64,000 nucleotides of DNA from Candidatus Pelagibacter sp. (GCA_028222445.1 JAOISU010000003.1:2501-66500), one strand, 5' to 3'. Counted from the first letter of the stretch, positions 11,249 to 20,933 are shown. Notes: generated by a model not told the origin, from the letters alone. Numbers and translations are program-made.

Positions 11249-13813
11249 ATGCTTAATCCTTTAAATTTTATCTCAAAATTCATTAAATCTAGCAATCAAA
11301 AAGAGCTTGATAGAGTTGCAAAGATTGTTGAAAAAGTTAATTCTTTTGAAGACAAGATTAAAGACATTCCAGATGAAGACTTTCCTAAAAAAACAATAGA
11401 ACTTAAAAAACGGTTAAGTGATGGAGGAGATATAAATGATCTTTTGCCTGAAGCTTTTGCACTTGTACGTGAGGCATCTAAAAGAACAAGAAATGAAAGG
11501 CATTATGATGTTCAAATAATAGGGGGTATTGTTCTTCATGAAGGCAAGATAGCTGAGATGAGAACTGGAGAAGGAAAAACATTAACTATCAGTTTGGCAG
11601 CTTATCTAAATGCTTTACACGGTAAAGGTGTGCACATTGTTACTGTAAATGACTATTTGGCAAAAAGAGATTCTCAAGAAATGGGAGAAATCTATCAATT
11701 TCTTGGGCTAACATCTGGATACATCAATAATGACCAAGATGATCATGAAAGAAAAAAGAATTATAATTTTGATATTACCTATGCAACTAATAGCGAGCTT
11801 GGCTTTGATTACTTGAGGGATAATATGAAATTCTCTAAGGACCAAATGGTTCAAAGAGGTCATGTGTATACAATTGTTGATGAAATTGACTCTTGTTTAA
11901 TTGATGAGGCTAGGACGCCACTTGTAATTTCAGGTGCTGCAGAGGATAAAACTGAACAATATCTTGCTATTGATAAATTGGTTAAAAAACTTACTCCTGA
12001 AAATTATGAGATAGATGAAAAAGATAAAAATATATTATTAACAAATGAAGGAATTAATAATGTTGAAAAAATATTTTCAAATGCTGGAATATTAAAAAAT
12101 AATAATTTCTATGATCCTGAAAACCTAAGTCTCGTACATCATGTAAATCAATCTTTGAGGGCTAATCATTTATTTGAAAAAGGAAGAGATTATATTGTAA
12201 GAGATGACTCTTTAAAAATCATTGATGAATTGACAGGTAGAATATTAGAAGGAAGAAGATATGGTGATGGACTTCATCAAGCACTTGAGGCAAAAGAAAG
12301 AATAGATGTACAGGCTGAAAATCAAACCCTTGCATCAATAACTTATCAAAATTATTTTAAGCTTTATGAGAAAATTTCTGGATGTACAGGAACGGCTGCA
12401 ACTGAATCTCAAGAATTTTATGAAATATATAATTTAATGGTAGTTGTTATCCCTACTAATAAAGAAATGATCAGAAAAGATTGGAATGATCAAATTTTTC
12501 GAACTGAATTAGAAAAAAATAAAGCAATTATAGATAAGGTTTTAGAATGTCATGAAAAAGGTCAGCCAATTTTAGTTTTCACTTCAAGCATCAACAAGTC
12601 TGAAATCTATTCTAAACTATTAGATGAAAAAAAAATTAAACATGTAGTATTAAATGCAAAAAATCATGAAAATGAAGCTGAAATCATTGCAAATGCTGGA
12701 AAAATGAACTCAGTTATAATTACAACAAGTATTTCAGGAAGAGGTGTTGATATTCAGTTGGGTGGCAAGAAGGGTAGTCAGCCTGATGAAGAATTACTGC
12801 AAAATAAAAATAAAATTAAATCACTTGGTGGACTATTTGTAATTGGTACTGAAAGGATGGAGTCAAGAAGAGTCGACAACCAAGCAAGAGGAAGATCTGG
12901 AAGACAAGGTGATGAAGGTAGCTCAATATTTTATGTTAGTTTAGAAGATGATCTTATGCGAATTTTTGGTTCTGAGTCTATGAATAACATTCTTCAAAAA
13001 CTTGGGCTAAAAGATGGTGAAAGTATCGATCATCCCTGGATAAATAAAGCCCTTGAGCGTGCACAACAAAAAGTTGAAGCGAGAAACTTTGATATAAGAA
13101 AAAACTTATTAAAATTTGATGATGTTTTGAATGATCAAAGACACGTTATTTTTTCTCAAAGAAATAATGTGATAAATAATGAAAAAGTTTTTGATTATTC
13201 TGATGAATTTTTATCAGAAATTACAAATCATCTTATTTCTTTAAAATCTCAAAAAATATCAAAAACTAAAAATAATGAATTCAACAATCAACTAAAAATT
13301 CTAGTTGGAAAAAGTGTAGATGATGATGAATTTGAAAATCTTGTAAATTTAAATGATAAAGAATTTAAGGAAAAGATAGGCTCTAAATTTATCGAAGCTA
13401 GAAATGAGAGAATTAATATGCTTAATGAAGAAAAAGCTAAAGAAATTGAAAAAAGAATTTTACTTCAGTGCATTGATTTAAATTGGAAATCTCATATCCA
13501 ATATCTTGAACAATTAAGACAAGTAATTGGCCTAAGGTCTTATGGTCAAAGAGATCCCCTGGTTGAATATAAAAAAGAAGCCTTTTATCTTTTTGAAAAT
13601 TTACTAAATAAATTAAAAATTGATTTTGTTACAATTTTAATAAATCTAAAAATAGTTCAAGAACCAAGTGAAAATATAATTAAACCTATTAAGCAACAAA
13701 TTTCGAATGACCCCAAGTGTTTATTGATACAAAAAAAAGATCAAAAACTATCAAGAAACGAAAAGTGTGAAGCCACTGGTAAAAAATTTAAAAATTGCTG
13801 TGGCGCTTTATAG
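11249..13813 (+). CDS. secA: Preprotein translocase ATPase SecA
   Basis: SecA drives post-translational export through SecYEG. The 854-aa product has Walker A MRTGEGKT (104-111), the DEAD-like VDEIDSCLIDEARTPL block (about 210-225) and GRSGRQGDEGSS in the second motor domain. The C-terminal zinc motif, normally CxCGSGKKYKxCC, reads KCEATGKKFKNCC here, so two of the usual ligands are changed while the SecB-binding style tail remains. The 3' end overlaps the convergent accA by 6 bases. Confidence 0.97.
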   Translation: MLNPLNFISKFIKSSNQKELDRVAKIVEKVNSFEDKIKDIPDEDFPKKTIELKKRLSDGGDINDLLPEAFALVREASKRTRNERHYDVQIIGGIVLHEGKIAEMRTGEGKTLTISLAAYLNALHGKGVHIVTVNDYLAKRDSQEMGEIYQFLGLTSGYINNDQDDHERKKNYNFDITYATNSELGFDYLRDNMKFSKDQMVQRGHVYTIVDEIDSCLIDEARTPLVISGAAEDKTEQYLAIDKLVKKLTPENYEIDEKDKNILLTNEGINNVEKIFSNAGILKNNNFYDPENLSLVHHVNQSLRANHLFEKGRDYIVRDDSLKIIDELTGRILEGRRYGDGLHQALEAKERIDVQAENQTLASITYQNYFKLYEKISGCTGTAATESQEFYEIYNLMVVVIPTNKEMIRKDWNDQIFRTELEKNKAIIDKVLECHEKGQPILVFTSSINKSEIYSKLLDEKKIKHVVLNAKNHENEAEIIANAGKMNSVIITTSISGRGVDIQLGGKKGSQPDEELLQNKNKIKSLGGLFVIGTERMESRRVDNQARGRSGRQGDEGSSIFYVSLEDDLMRIFGSESMNNILQKLGLKDGESIDHPWINKALERAQQKVEARNFDIRKNLLKFDDVLNDQRHVIFSQRNNVINNEKVFDYSDEFLSEITNHLISLKSQKISKTKNNEFNNQLKILVGKSVDDDEFENLVNLNDKEFKEKIGSKFIEARNERINMLNEEKAKEIEKRILLQCIDLNWKSHIQYLEQLRQVIGLRSYGQRDPLVEYKKEAFYLFENLLNKLKIDFVTILINLKIVQEPSENIIKPIKQQISNDPKCLLIQKKDQKLSRNEKCEATGKKFKNCCGAL

Positions 13814-14914
13814 AAAAAAAACTAAATAAGAAAACAAAACAATTGCTGCAACAAATATTGATAAAAAAATCTTAGCGTTAAAAAATTTTTCAATAAAGCT
13901 ACTAAGCTTATTTTTTTGCATATTTAATACACTTAGATTATCTGGTTGAGTTACAAAGCCCTTTGTTCTTCCAATGCTTAAAAATTTATTTTTTCTATGG
14001 TTAAAAATTTCTTCTCCACTCATATTCTCAAATTCATTCAAATTATTTGTGATTGACCTTTTAACATTATCCAAAATTAAATCTCTATCTCGGTGGGCAC
14101 CACCAATTGGTTCTGCAACGATCTCATCAATTACCTTTAGCTCAAGGAGATCTTTTGATGATAATTTCATTGCTTTTGCAGCCTCTAAGGTTCTCTTTGG
14201 ATCTCTCCATAAAATGGTTGCACATCCTTCTGGAGATATGACTGAATAGATTGCATTTTCTAACATAATAACTTTGTTAGATGAGGCTAGTGCTATTGCT
14301 CCTCCTGACCCACCTTCGCCAATTACAACAGCTAAAGTTGGAACATTTAATGACATACAACATTCTATTGATTTTGCGATTGCCTCTGCCTGCCCTCTTT
14401 CCTCGGCTCCAACACCAGGATAAGCCCCAGGGGTATCAACAAATGAAATTATTGGGATATTAAATTTGTTTGCCAGATTCATTAATCTAATTGTTTTTCT
14501 ATAACCCTCAGGTCTCATCATTCCAAAGTTTCTTTCCATCCTAGTTTCAAGAGTGTCTCCTTTCTCTTGTCCAATAACCAAAACTGATTTTTCATTAAAC
14601 TTTGCAAAACCAGCTATTACTGATTTATCTTCCCCATAAAACCTGTCTCCAGACAATGAAATAAAATCTTCAAATAAATTATCTATAAAAAATTTTGCTT
14701 TAGGCCTATCTTCATGTCTTGCAACTAAAGTTGTTTGCCAAGGATCTAGATTTGAATAAATCTCTTGTAACTTTTCATCTATTTCTTTTTGCGATTGTAA
14801 GATTTTTTTTGTGTCTACTTCTGATAGCCCATCTTGATTATATGGATCCTTTAGTTTTTCTAATTCGTTTTCAAGATTTTTTATATCTGTTTCAAAGTTT
14901 AAATAATTTTTCAT
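13808..14914 (-). CDS. accA: Acetyl-CoA carboxylase carboxyltransferase subunit alpha, with C-terminal membrane segment
   Basis: AccA and AccD form the carboxyltransferase that makes malonyl-CoA for fatty-acid synthesis. The 368-aa product shows the family blocks ARHEDRPKAKFFID, LSGDRFYGED, GEGGSGGAIALA and SPEGCATILWRDP. The ATG at 14914 is preferred over a TTG two codons earlier. The family usually ends near residue 320; this one continues into a hydrophobic stretch of about 23 residues at the extreme C-terminus (AKIFLSIFVAAIVLF and following) that looks like a membrane anchor. Its partner accD is at 37253. Confidence 0.95.
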   Translation of the reverse strand: MKNYLNFETDIKNLENELEKLKDPYNQDGLSEVDTKKILQSQKEIDEKLQEIYSNLDPWQTTLVARHEDRPKAKFFIDNLFEDFISLSGDRFYGEDKSVIAGFAKFNEKSVLVIGQEKGDTLETRMERNFGMMRPEGYRKTIRLMNLANKFNIPIISFVDTPGAYPGVGAEERGQAEAIAKSIECCMSLNVPTLAVVIGEGGSGGAIALASSNKVIMLENAIYSVISPEGCATILWRDPKRTLEAAKAMKLSSKDLLELKVIDEIVAEPIGGAHRDRDLILDNVKRSITNNLNEFENMSGEEIFNHRKNKFLSIGRTKGFVTQPDNLSVLNMQKNKLSSFIEKFFNAKIFLSIFVAAIVLFSYLVFFL

Positions 14915-14974
14915 AAACAAATTTTAATATTTAATTAACAAAAAAGGCAATAAAATGTTTTAAATAATTTATAT

Positions 14975-15002
14975 TTGACATAATCTTGTTTAAAGGTACT
15001 CT
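14975..15002 (+). promoter_or_regulatory. Promoter of the glycine riboswitch-glcB transcript
   Basis: A perfect consensus -35 box TTGACA (14975-14980) is followed after 16 bases by TACTCT (14997-15002) as the -10 element. Transcription would begin around 15009, directly before the first aptamer. The assignment rests on spacing and on the position just upstream of the riboswitch. Confidence 0.6.
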
Positions 15003-15010
15003 TAAACAAA

Positions 15011-15155
15011 TCGGGAGAGACTAATAAAAATAGCGCCGAAGGAGCAACCACCCCGGAAACTCTCAGGCAAAAGGACCGATAAAAACATAACACTCTGGAA
15101 AGAGATTAAATCTCGCCGATGGAGCAAAACTCTCAGGCAAAAATACAGATGGGGT
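15011..15155 (+). promoter_or_regulatory. Tandem glycine riboswitch upstream of malate synthase
   Basis: Two glycine aptamers lie in tandem. The first (about 15011-15087) has GGGAGAG, GCCGAAGGAGCAA and ACTCTCAGGCAAAAGGACCG. The second (about 15091-15155) has CTCTGGAAAGAG, GCCGATGGAGCAAA and ACTCTCAGGCAAAAATACAG. They end 16 bases before the glcB start, with AAGGGTG serving as the ribosome-binding site. There is no obvious terminator between aptamer and gene, so control of translation initiation is the simpler reading. A glycine-activated riboswitch on malate synthase has been described in SAR11. Confidence 0.95.
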
Positions 15156-15171
15156 AATTATTAAGGGTGCT

Positions 15172-17358
15172 ATGAAAGAACAATATACAAAAATACACAA
15201 TCTATCTGTTTCTAATCAATTACTTAACTTCATTGATGAAGAATTGCTTAAAGATACAAATATTTCTTCTGAAAAATTCTGGGAAGGCTTCGACAAAGCA
15301 GTTCATGAGCTAGCCCCAAAAAATAAAGAACTATTAAAAATAAGAGAGGATTTACAAAAAAAAATAGACAATTGGCATATTGCTAATAAAGGCAATGAAA
15401 TAAATTTAGAGGAATATAAAAAATTTTTAAAGGAAATTGATTATCTAAAAGAAGTAGGTCCGGATTTTAAAATTCAAACAAATAACGTTGATGAAGAAAT
15501 AACTAGCATTGCCGGACCACAATTAGTGGTTCCAATCATGAATGAAAGATACGCATTGAATGCTGCTAACGCTAGATGGATGAGTTTATATGATAGTTTG
15601 TATGGCACAGACATAATTGAACAATCTGAAGATAGTGCCCATCAAAGATATGATCCTTTAAGAGGGGAAATGGTTATAAAATATGGAAGAGACTTTTTAA
15701 AAAAATATTTTCCTCTAGAAGATTTTGAGTGGCATAATATTACAGGGTTTAAAATTGATAATAGTTCTTTAATAATATTAAAAGATAATGCTGAAACATC
15801 TTTAAAATTTAAAGATAAATTTATTGGTCATAGAGGAGAGGCCAATAATCCTTCAGCAATAATATTAAAAAATAATAATCTTCATATAGAAATAATTATA
15901 GATCCAAATGCTTTTAGTTCTAAACAAGATCCTGCTAAAATTAGTGATATTATTGTTGAAGCTGCAGTTTCAACTATTTGTGATAATGAAGATAGTGTTG
16001 CTGCGGTTGATGCTGATGACAAAGTTATTTGTTATCGTAATTGGCTTGGACTTATGAAGGGTGATTTAAAATCAACTTTCGAAAAAAATGGAAAGACATA
16101 TGAACGTAAATTAAATCCTGACAGAAGTTATATTTCTAAAGATGGAAAAGGATTAAAACTACATGGAAGGAGTTTGTTATTGATAAGAAATGTTGGACAC
16201 CTTATGACTAACTCAGCAATCACTTTAAAAGATGGTTCTGAAATACCAGAAGGTATTATGGATGCCTTTATAACTTCAGCAGCTTGCCTTCACGATATCG
16301 AAAAAAAAAGTAATTCTAGAAAAGGTTCCATTTATATTGTTAAACCAAAAATGCATGGTCCTGATGAAACTGCATTTACAGATTTAATCTTTACTAAAGT
16401 TGAAAAAGTTTTAGGATTGGAAAAATACACATGTAAAATTGGAATAATGGATGAAGAAAGAAGAACATCGTCCAATCTTAAAGAGTGCATCAGAACTCTG
16501 AAAAATAGAGTATTTTTTATCAATACAGGTTTTTTAGATAGAACTGGCGATGAAATGCATACATCAATGGAAGCAGGTCCAATGATAAAAAAAGGAGATA
16601 TGAAGTCTTCGAAATGGATTAATGCATATGAAAATAACAATGTGGATGTAGGACTTGCGTGTGGTTTTTCAGGTGTAGCACAAATTGGTAAAGGTATGTG
16701 GGCCATGCCAGACAAGATGAAAGATATGATGGAGCAAAAAACTGGCCATCTTAAAGCCGGAGCTAATTGTGCCTGGGTACCTTCTCCTACAGCAGCAGCT
16801 CTTCATGCTCTTCATTATCACGAAATAAATATTTTTGATCAACAAAAAGAATTGCAGAAAAGACAGGCTGCAAAGTTAGATGATCTTTTAACGATTCCAG
16901 TAGCTGATAGACCAAACTGGTCTGTTGATGAAATAAATTCTGAAATTGCAAACTCTGCACAAACTCTATTGGGATATGTTGTGAGATGGATTGATCATGG
17001 CGTTGGTTGTTCAAAGGTACCTGATATTAATAATATTGGATTAATGGAAGATCGAGCTACTTTAAGAATTTCATCTCAACACATTGCTAATTGGGTTCAT
17101 CATGGTGTTTGTTCTAAGGAACAAGTAATAAAAATTATGAAAAACATGGCAAAGATTGTAGATGATCAAAATAAAAATGATGGCGCCTATACTCGATCTG
17201 GAAGAGGTAGCTATGAAATGATGTCTGATAATTTTGATCAATCGGTTGCGTTTAAAACTGCTTGTGATTTAATTTTTAATGGAAAAGAACAGCCTTCTGG
17301 ATATACAGAGCCTTTACTACATCTAAACAGATTGTTAAAAAAGTCTAGTCAGAATTAG
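15172..17358 (+). CDS. glcB: Malate synthase G
   Basis: Malate synthase joins glyoxylate and acetyl-CoA to form malate. The 728-aa product is the long G form, with blocks such as LNAANARWMSLYDSLYGTD, GRSLLLIRNVGHLM, IGIMDEERRTSSNL and FLDRTGDEMHTSMEAGP. The tandem glycine riboswitch lies directly upstream. This links glyoxylate use to glycine supply, as known for SAR11, which has a conditional need for glycine or serine. recR follows on the opposite strand with a 1-base gap. Confidence 0.97.
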   Translation: MKEQYTKIHNLSVSNQLLNFIDEELLKDTNISSEKFWEGFDKAVHELAPKNKELLKIREDLQKKIDNWHIANKGNEINLEEYKKFLKEIDYLKEVGPDFKIQTNNVDEEITSIAGPQLVVPIMNERYALNAANARWMSLYDSLYGTDIIEQSEDSAHQRYDPLRGEMVIKYGRDFLKKYFPLEDFEWHNITGFKIDNSSLIILKDNAETSLKFKDKFIGHRGEANNPSAIILKNNNLHIEIIIDPNAFSSKQDPAKISDIIVEAAVSTICDNEDSVAAVDADDKVICYRNWLGLMKGDLKSTFEKNGKTYERKLNPDRSYISKDGKGLKLHGRSLLLIRNVGHLMTNSAITLKDGSEIPEGIMDAFITSAACLHDIEKKSNSRKGSIYIVKPKMHGPDETAFTDLIFTKVEKVLGLEKYTCKIGIMDEERRTSSNLKECIRTLKNRVFFINTGFLDRTGDEMHTSMEAGPMIKKGDMKSSKWINAYENNNVDVGLACGFSGVAQIGKGMWAMPDKMKDMMEQKTGHLKAGANCAWVPSPTAAALHALHYHEINIFDQQKELQKRQAAKLDDLLTIPVADRPNWSVDEINSEIANSAQTLLGYVVRWIDHGVGCSKVPDINNIGLMEDRATLRISSQHIANWVHHGVCSKEQVIKIMKNMAKIVDDQNKNDGAYTRSGRGSYEMMSDNFDQSVAFKTACDLIFNGKEQPSGYTEPLLHLNRLLKKSSQN

Positions 17359-17359
17359 T

Positions 17360-17956
17360 TTAAATTCCTGATCTATTTTTAAAGGCAGAATATAAAGTTC
17401 CATCATCCAGACTTTCTATCTCACCCCCAACTGGCAGACCTTGTGCTAGTTTTGTTATTTTTGTTTTAGTTTGCTTAAGACTATCTTGGATATAATAAGC
17501 TGTTGTTTGACCTTCGACAGTTGCACTTGTGGCTAATATAACTTCCTCTATATTTTCTCTAATAACTCTCTCCACCAATGAATTAATTAAAAGGTCTTCT
17601 TTTCTCTGACCAGCAGATGAAATTGTTCCACCAAGAATATGAAAATATCCTTTAAAAATATTTGAATTTTCTATAGACCATTGGTCAGCTATGTCTTCAA
17701 CAACACATATTTTGTTATATTTCTCTTTTGTATTTTCACAATTATTACAACCGTCAGAGTTTGATTTTAAAGTTCCACAAGATTGACATCTAATTACATT
17801 TTTATAAACCTGGGCTAATGTATTGGCCATTGGTTTAACCAACTCATCTCTATTGTTTATAAGTTTTAGCACAATTCTTTTTGCAGATTTAGGACCTAAG
17901 CCTGGAAGCTTAGCAATTAATTTAATTAATTCATCTATTTCACTAATATTTTGCAT
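17360..17956 (-). CDS. recR: Recombination mediator RecR
   Basis: RecR works with RecF/RecO to load RecA on gapped DNA. From the ATG at 17956 the product is 198 aa: a helix-hairpin-helix (LPGLGPKSAKRIVL), a zinc finger (CQSCGTLKS to CNNCEN) and a Toprim domain (CVVEDIADQWSIE, YHILGGTISSAGQRKEDL). The reading frame extends 14 codons upstream but this would overlap ybaB, so the internal ATG 4 bases after ybaB is chosen. The order ffs-dnaX-ybaB-recR is standard in Proteobacteria. Confidence 0.95.
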   Translation of the reverse strand: MQNISEIDELIKLIAKLPGLGPKSAKRIVLKLINNRDELVKPMANTLAQVYKNVIRCQSCGTLKSNSDGCNNCENTKEKYNKICVVEDIADQWSIENSNIFKGYFHILGGTISSAGQRKEDLLINSLVERVIRENIEEVILATSATVEGQTTAYYIQDSLKQTKTKITKLAQGLPVGGEIESLDDGTLYSAFKNRSGI

Positions 17957-17960
17957 TGAA

Positions 17961-18278
17961 TTAAAGTGGCCATTTAAAACCAGGAATGTCAAATCCACTT
18001 GTGGATTTTGAAAGTTCCTCAGATGTTTTAGACTTTAGTTCTGATTTTGCATTATTGTGAGCCGCTACGATTAGGTCTTCTATTATAACTTTATCCTCTT
18101 TCATAACTTCATCAGATAAATTTATTTTAATCATTTCGTTTTCACCATTTAGTATAACTTTTACTGAGTTGGAACCTGAAGTTCCCTCAGCCTGAATATT
18201 TTTAATTTTTTCCTGGCTCTCTTTCATTTTGGCTTCTAATTCCTTAGCTTTATCTAAAATTTTTGTAAAATCAGTCAT
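17961..18278 (-). CDS. ybaB: YbaB/EbfC family nucleoid-associated protein
   Basis: The 105-aa product starts MTDFTKILDKAKELEAKMKE and contains the family core (LSDEVMKEDKVIIEDLIVAAHNNA). Family members bind DNA as dimers and often sit between dnaX and recR, as here. The ATG at 18278 gives an 8-base overlap with dnaX; an upstream in-frame ATG at 18308 would add ten residues inside dnaX and is less likely. Confidence 0.93.
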   Translation of the reverse strand: MTDFTKILDKAKELEAKMKESQEKIKNIQAEGTSGSNSVKVILNGENEMIKINLSDEVMKEDKVIIEDLIVAAHNNAKSELKSKTSEELSKSTSGFDIPGFKWPL

Positions 18279-19959
18279 TTTTTTTGTTATCTCTTTGCTT
18301 AATATCAATTAGCTCAGCATCAGGAAATTTTTGTAAAATATCCATATAAATTGAAGATTTTTTTACAGAGTCAATTAACTCTTTTTTTAAATTTACTTCC
18401 TCTTCTTTTTTAGATGGCTGACCCTTTGTTTTACTTAATGTTATTATCCACCTTTCGTTTGTCCACTCATAAAGTTTTAAAGACAAGTCTTTGATAAAAT
18501 CTTTATCAAGATCTTCATTAAAAGAAATTTCTATTCTTTTGTTTTCAAAACTTACAAGGTTAACATTCTTTTCTAATTCATATTTTAATTTAATTTCTTT
18601 TTTAGATGAACATAATTCCAATAGATCATCAAATGAATTTAAAAGTTTTGTCTGTAGTTTAATTTCTTTCCCCTCATCTTTTATTTTTATATCTTTTTCT
18701 TGAACAATATTTTTCATTTGACCTATTGTTTCTGCTTTGTCTTTTATCCCAAACAAATCATCATCATCTTTTGTTTGTAAAGAAGAGGCATAATTAACTT
18801 TTTCAGTTTTTTGAGATGCTTCTTCGTCATCAATATCTAATACTTGCTTATTCATTTCTTTTAAGTGTGCCAGTCTAATTAAAAACATTTCCATAGATAA
18901 ATGTTGATTAGAAACAATATCTAGCTCTTCCAAAGTCTTAATTGTAAATTGCCAAAATAATATTAAAGTTTCATTATTAACTTTTCCTGAGATTTCTTGA
19001 ATCTTTTTAAATTCTTCATCATTTAAAGAAAAATTTGTTCCATCAATATCTAATGAATTAATATTTTTAAAATAATAAAGTAATTCTAGGAAATCATTTA
19101 TAAATATTTTAGGCTCAACTCCCTGATTATATATTTCCCTGTAAGTGTTTAAAACTTCTTTTTCTTTGCCCTCAAATATAAGTTCAAACAAAGTAATTAG
19201 TTGTGATTTATCGAAATAACCAAATATTTTTTGAGCAGCACTTAAATCTAATTCTCTATTTTTATCTAATGTCAGTAATGCTCTATCAAGTAATGATAAG
19301 GCATCTCTAACTGACCCTTCAGAAATTTTAACAATCAATTTAAGTGCATCATCTGATGCATTGCCATTTTCTTTATTTTTAATTTCTTTAATAAAATTAA
19401 ATAATTCAAGTGATTTAATTCTAGATAGGTCAAATCTTTGACATCGTGATACTACTGTAATTGGAATTTTTTTTATTTCAGTTGTTGCAAAAATAAATTT
19501 TAAATATTCTGGCGGCTCCTCTAATGTTTTTAACAAAGCATTAAATGCTTGTTTGCTGAGCATGTGAACTTCATCTATTATGAATATTTTATATTTAGCT
19601 GTAGTTGGACCATATCTTGAGAATTCAATAAGGTCCCTTACATCATCAACTCCTGTCTTACTTGCTGCATCCATTTCTAAAACATCAATATGATTTGAAT
19701 TTGAAATTGCAGTACAATTTTCACAAAAATTTTCTTTGCATAGTTTATCAATGCCATTTGAACAATTTAAAGACTTTGCAACTATTCTTGCTGTGGTAGT
19801 TTTTCCAATTCCTCTAATTCCTGTGAAAAGATAAGCATTTGGAACTTTATTAGCCTTAATTGAATTTGATATAGTTTCTGCCACCACATCTTGACCTATA
19901 AGGTCATCAAATGTCTGGGGTCTATATTTTAAAGCTAAAACTTTTGTATTTTTATTCAT
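18271..19959 (-). CDS. dnaX: DNA polymerase III subunit gamma/tau
   Basis: DnaX is the AAA+ clamp-loader subunit of the replicative polymerase. The 562-aa product has Walker A GIRGIGKTT (about 47-55), a four-cysteine zinc module (CSNG to CENC, about 69-83), the DEVHMLS Walker B box and the sensor TEIKKIP. A long charged C-terminal region (after about 365) corresponds to the tau extension. It precedes ybaB and recR and lies just after the SRP RNA gene on the same strand. Confidence 0.96.
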   Translation of the reverse strand: MNKNTKVLALKYRPQTFDDLIGQDVVAETISNSIKANKVPNAYLFTGIRGIGKTTTARIVAKSLNCSNGIDKLCKENFCENCTAISNSNHIDVLEMDAASKTGVDDVRDLIEFSRYGPTTAKYKIFIIDEVHMLSKQAFNALLKTLEEPPEYLKFIFATTEIKKIPITVVSRCQRFDLSRIKSLELFNFIKEIKNKENGNASDDALKLIVKISEGSVRDALSLLDRALLTLDKNRELDLSAAQKIFGYFDKSQLITLFELIFEGKEKEVLNTYREIYNQGVEPKIFINDFLELLYYFKNINSLDIDGTNFSLNDEEFKKIQEISGKVNNETLILFWQFTIKTLEELDIVSNQHLSMEMFLIRLAHLKEMNKQVLDIDDEEASQKTEKVNYASSLQTKDDDDLFGIKDKAETIGQMKNIVQEKDIKIKDEGKEIKLQTKLLNSFDDLLELCSSKKEIKLKYELEKNVNLVSFENKRIEISFNEDLDKDFIKDLSLKLYEWTNERWIITLSKTKGQPSKKEEEVNLKKELIDSVKKSSIYMDILQKFPDAELIDIKQRDNKKND

Positions 19960-19967
19960 TTTTTTAA

Positions 19968-20051
19968 GGAGACTAGAACCTGAAAAACTGTCTCTACGAC
20001 TGCTTCCGTTAAGATCTGGTCGGGTTCAAGCAGCATTCACCTCTAGCCTCC
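19968..20051 (-). ncRNA. ffs: Signal recognition particle RNA (4.5S, small bacterial type)
   Basis: The minus strand forms a long hairpin: terminal stem GGAGGCTAG (20051-20043) pairs with CTAGTCTCC (19976-19968). The apical Ffh-binding region reads CCAGATCTTAACGGAAGCAG, with the conserved GGAAGCAG on the 3' side. Length is about 84 nt, as expected for the 4.5S class. Location directly upstream of dnaX is typical. Exact transcript ends are estimates. Confidence 0.9.
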
Positions 20052-20101
20052 AAAACTATTATAGCAGTAATGTTTTCTAATCTACAAGAAAAGTTTCTAG
20101 G

Positions 20102-20932
20102 TTATTTTTCTCTAAATTTATCAGCCTCAAAAACACCTAGCACGTGAAAGTCTTGACAATGAAGTCCCAATTCCTCCAAAGATTTTTGAACTTTTGTATC
20201 TTCTATGTGGCCATCTAAATCACATAGAAAAAAATAAGATTCGAATGAATTCTGCTCTGGATAACTTTGAAGCTTTGTAAGATTAACACCATTAATAGCA
20301 AAACCTCCCAACGACTGATAGAGGGCAGCAGGTTTGCTTTTAAGTTTAAATAAAAAAGAGGTTATGTATTTTTTATTTTCAAAATTAGGCTGTGAAACTT
20401 CCTTTCCCATAATTAAGAACCGAGTTGCATTTCCACTTTCATTTTCAATATTGGGAGCAAGTATTTTTAAATTATAAATTTCCGCACTCAATGATGATGC
20501 TATTGCTGCTTCACTTTTAATTTTATTCTTTGAAATATTTTCAGCAGATCCCGCTGTGTCAGCTCGAACATGCTCAACAAGGTTATTCTTTTTTATAAAT
20601 TTTGAACATTGAGATAACGCCTGAGCATGAGAAAATACATCTTTAATATCACTTAGCTTACTATTGGGCTGTCCTAACAAATTATGTTCAATCTTTTGAA
20701 AATGTTCTGCATAAATATTTAGTCTGTATTTAAAGATTAAGTACTCTATTCCGATATTTCCTGTAATACGATTTGATTCTGGTATTACTATTTTAGAATT
20801 TATCTCTGATGAGGCTTTTAAAAAACATTCATCAAATGTTTTACATGGAATAATTTTTGAATTTGGATCTATTTCTAAAGCTGCCAAATGTGAGTAAGCT
20901 CCAAAAGTTCCCTGAAAATATATTTTTTTCAT
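20102..20932 (-). CDS. pheA: Prephenate dehydratase
   Basis: The enzyme converts prephenate to phenylpyruvate in phenylalanine synthesis. The 276-aa product is the monofunctional form without a chorismate mutase domain: it starts IYFQGTFGAYSHLAA, has the catalytic TRF in GNATRFLIMG (about residue 187) and ends with an ACT domain (about 190-270) for feedback inhibition. It lies 1 base after kdsB on the same strand. Confidence 0.94.
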   Translation of the reverse strand: MKKIYFQGTFGAYSHLAALEIDPNSKIIPCKTFDECFLKASSEINSKIVIPESNRITGNIGIEYLIFKYRLNIYAEHFQKIEHNLLGQPNSKLSDIKDVFSHAQALSQCSKFIKKNNLVEHVRADTAGSAENISKNKIKSEAAIASSLSAEIYNLKILAPNIENESGNATRFLIMGKEVSQPNFENKKYITSFLFKLKSKPAALYQSLGGFAINGVNLTKLQSYPEQNSFESYFFLCDLDGHIEDTKVQKSLEELGLHCQDFHVLGVFEADKFREK

Positions 20933-20933
20933 T

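Noticed and set aside
17957..17998. Longer RecR N-terminus
   Set aside because: It overlaps the end of ybaB, and relatives start near the chosen ATG.
18271..19959. Programmed frameshift in dnaX giving a separate gamma subunit
   Set aside because: A-rich runs occur, but I see no clear slippery site with a following stem; the case is too weak.
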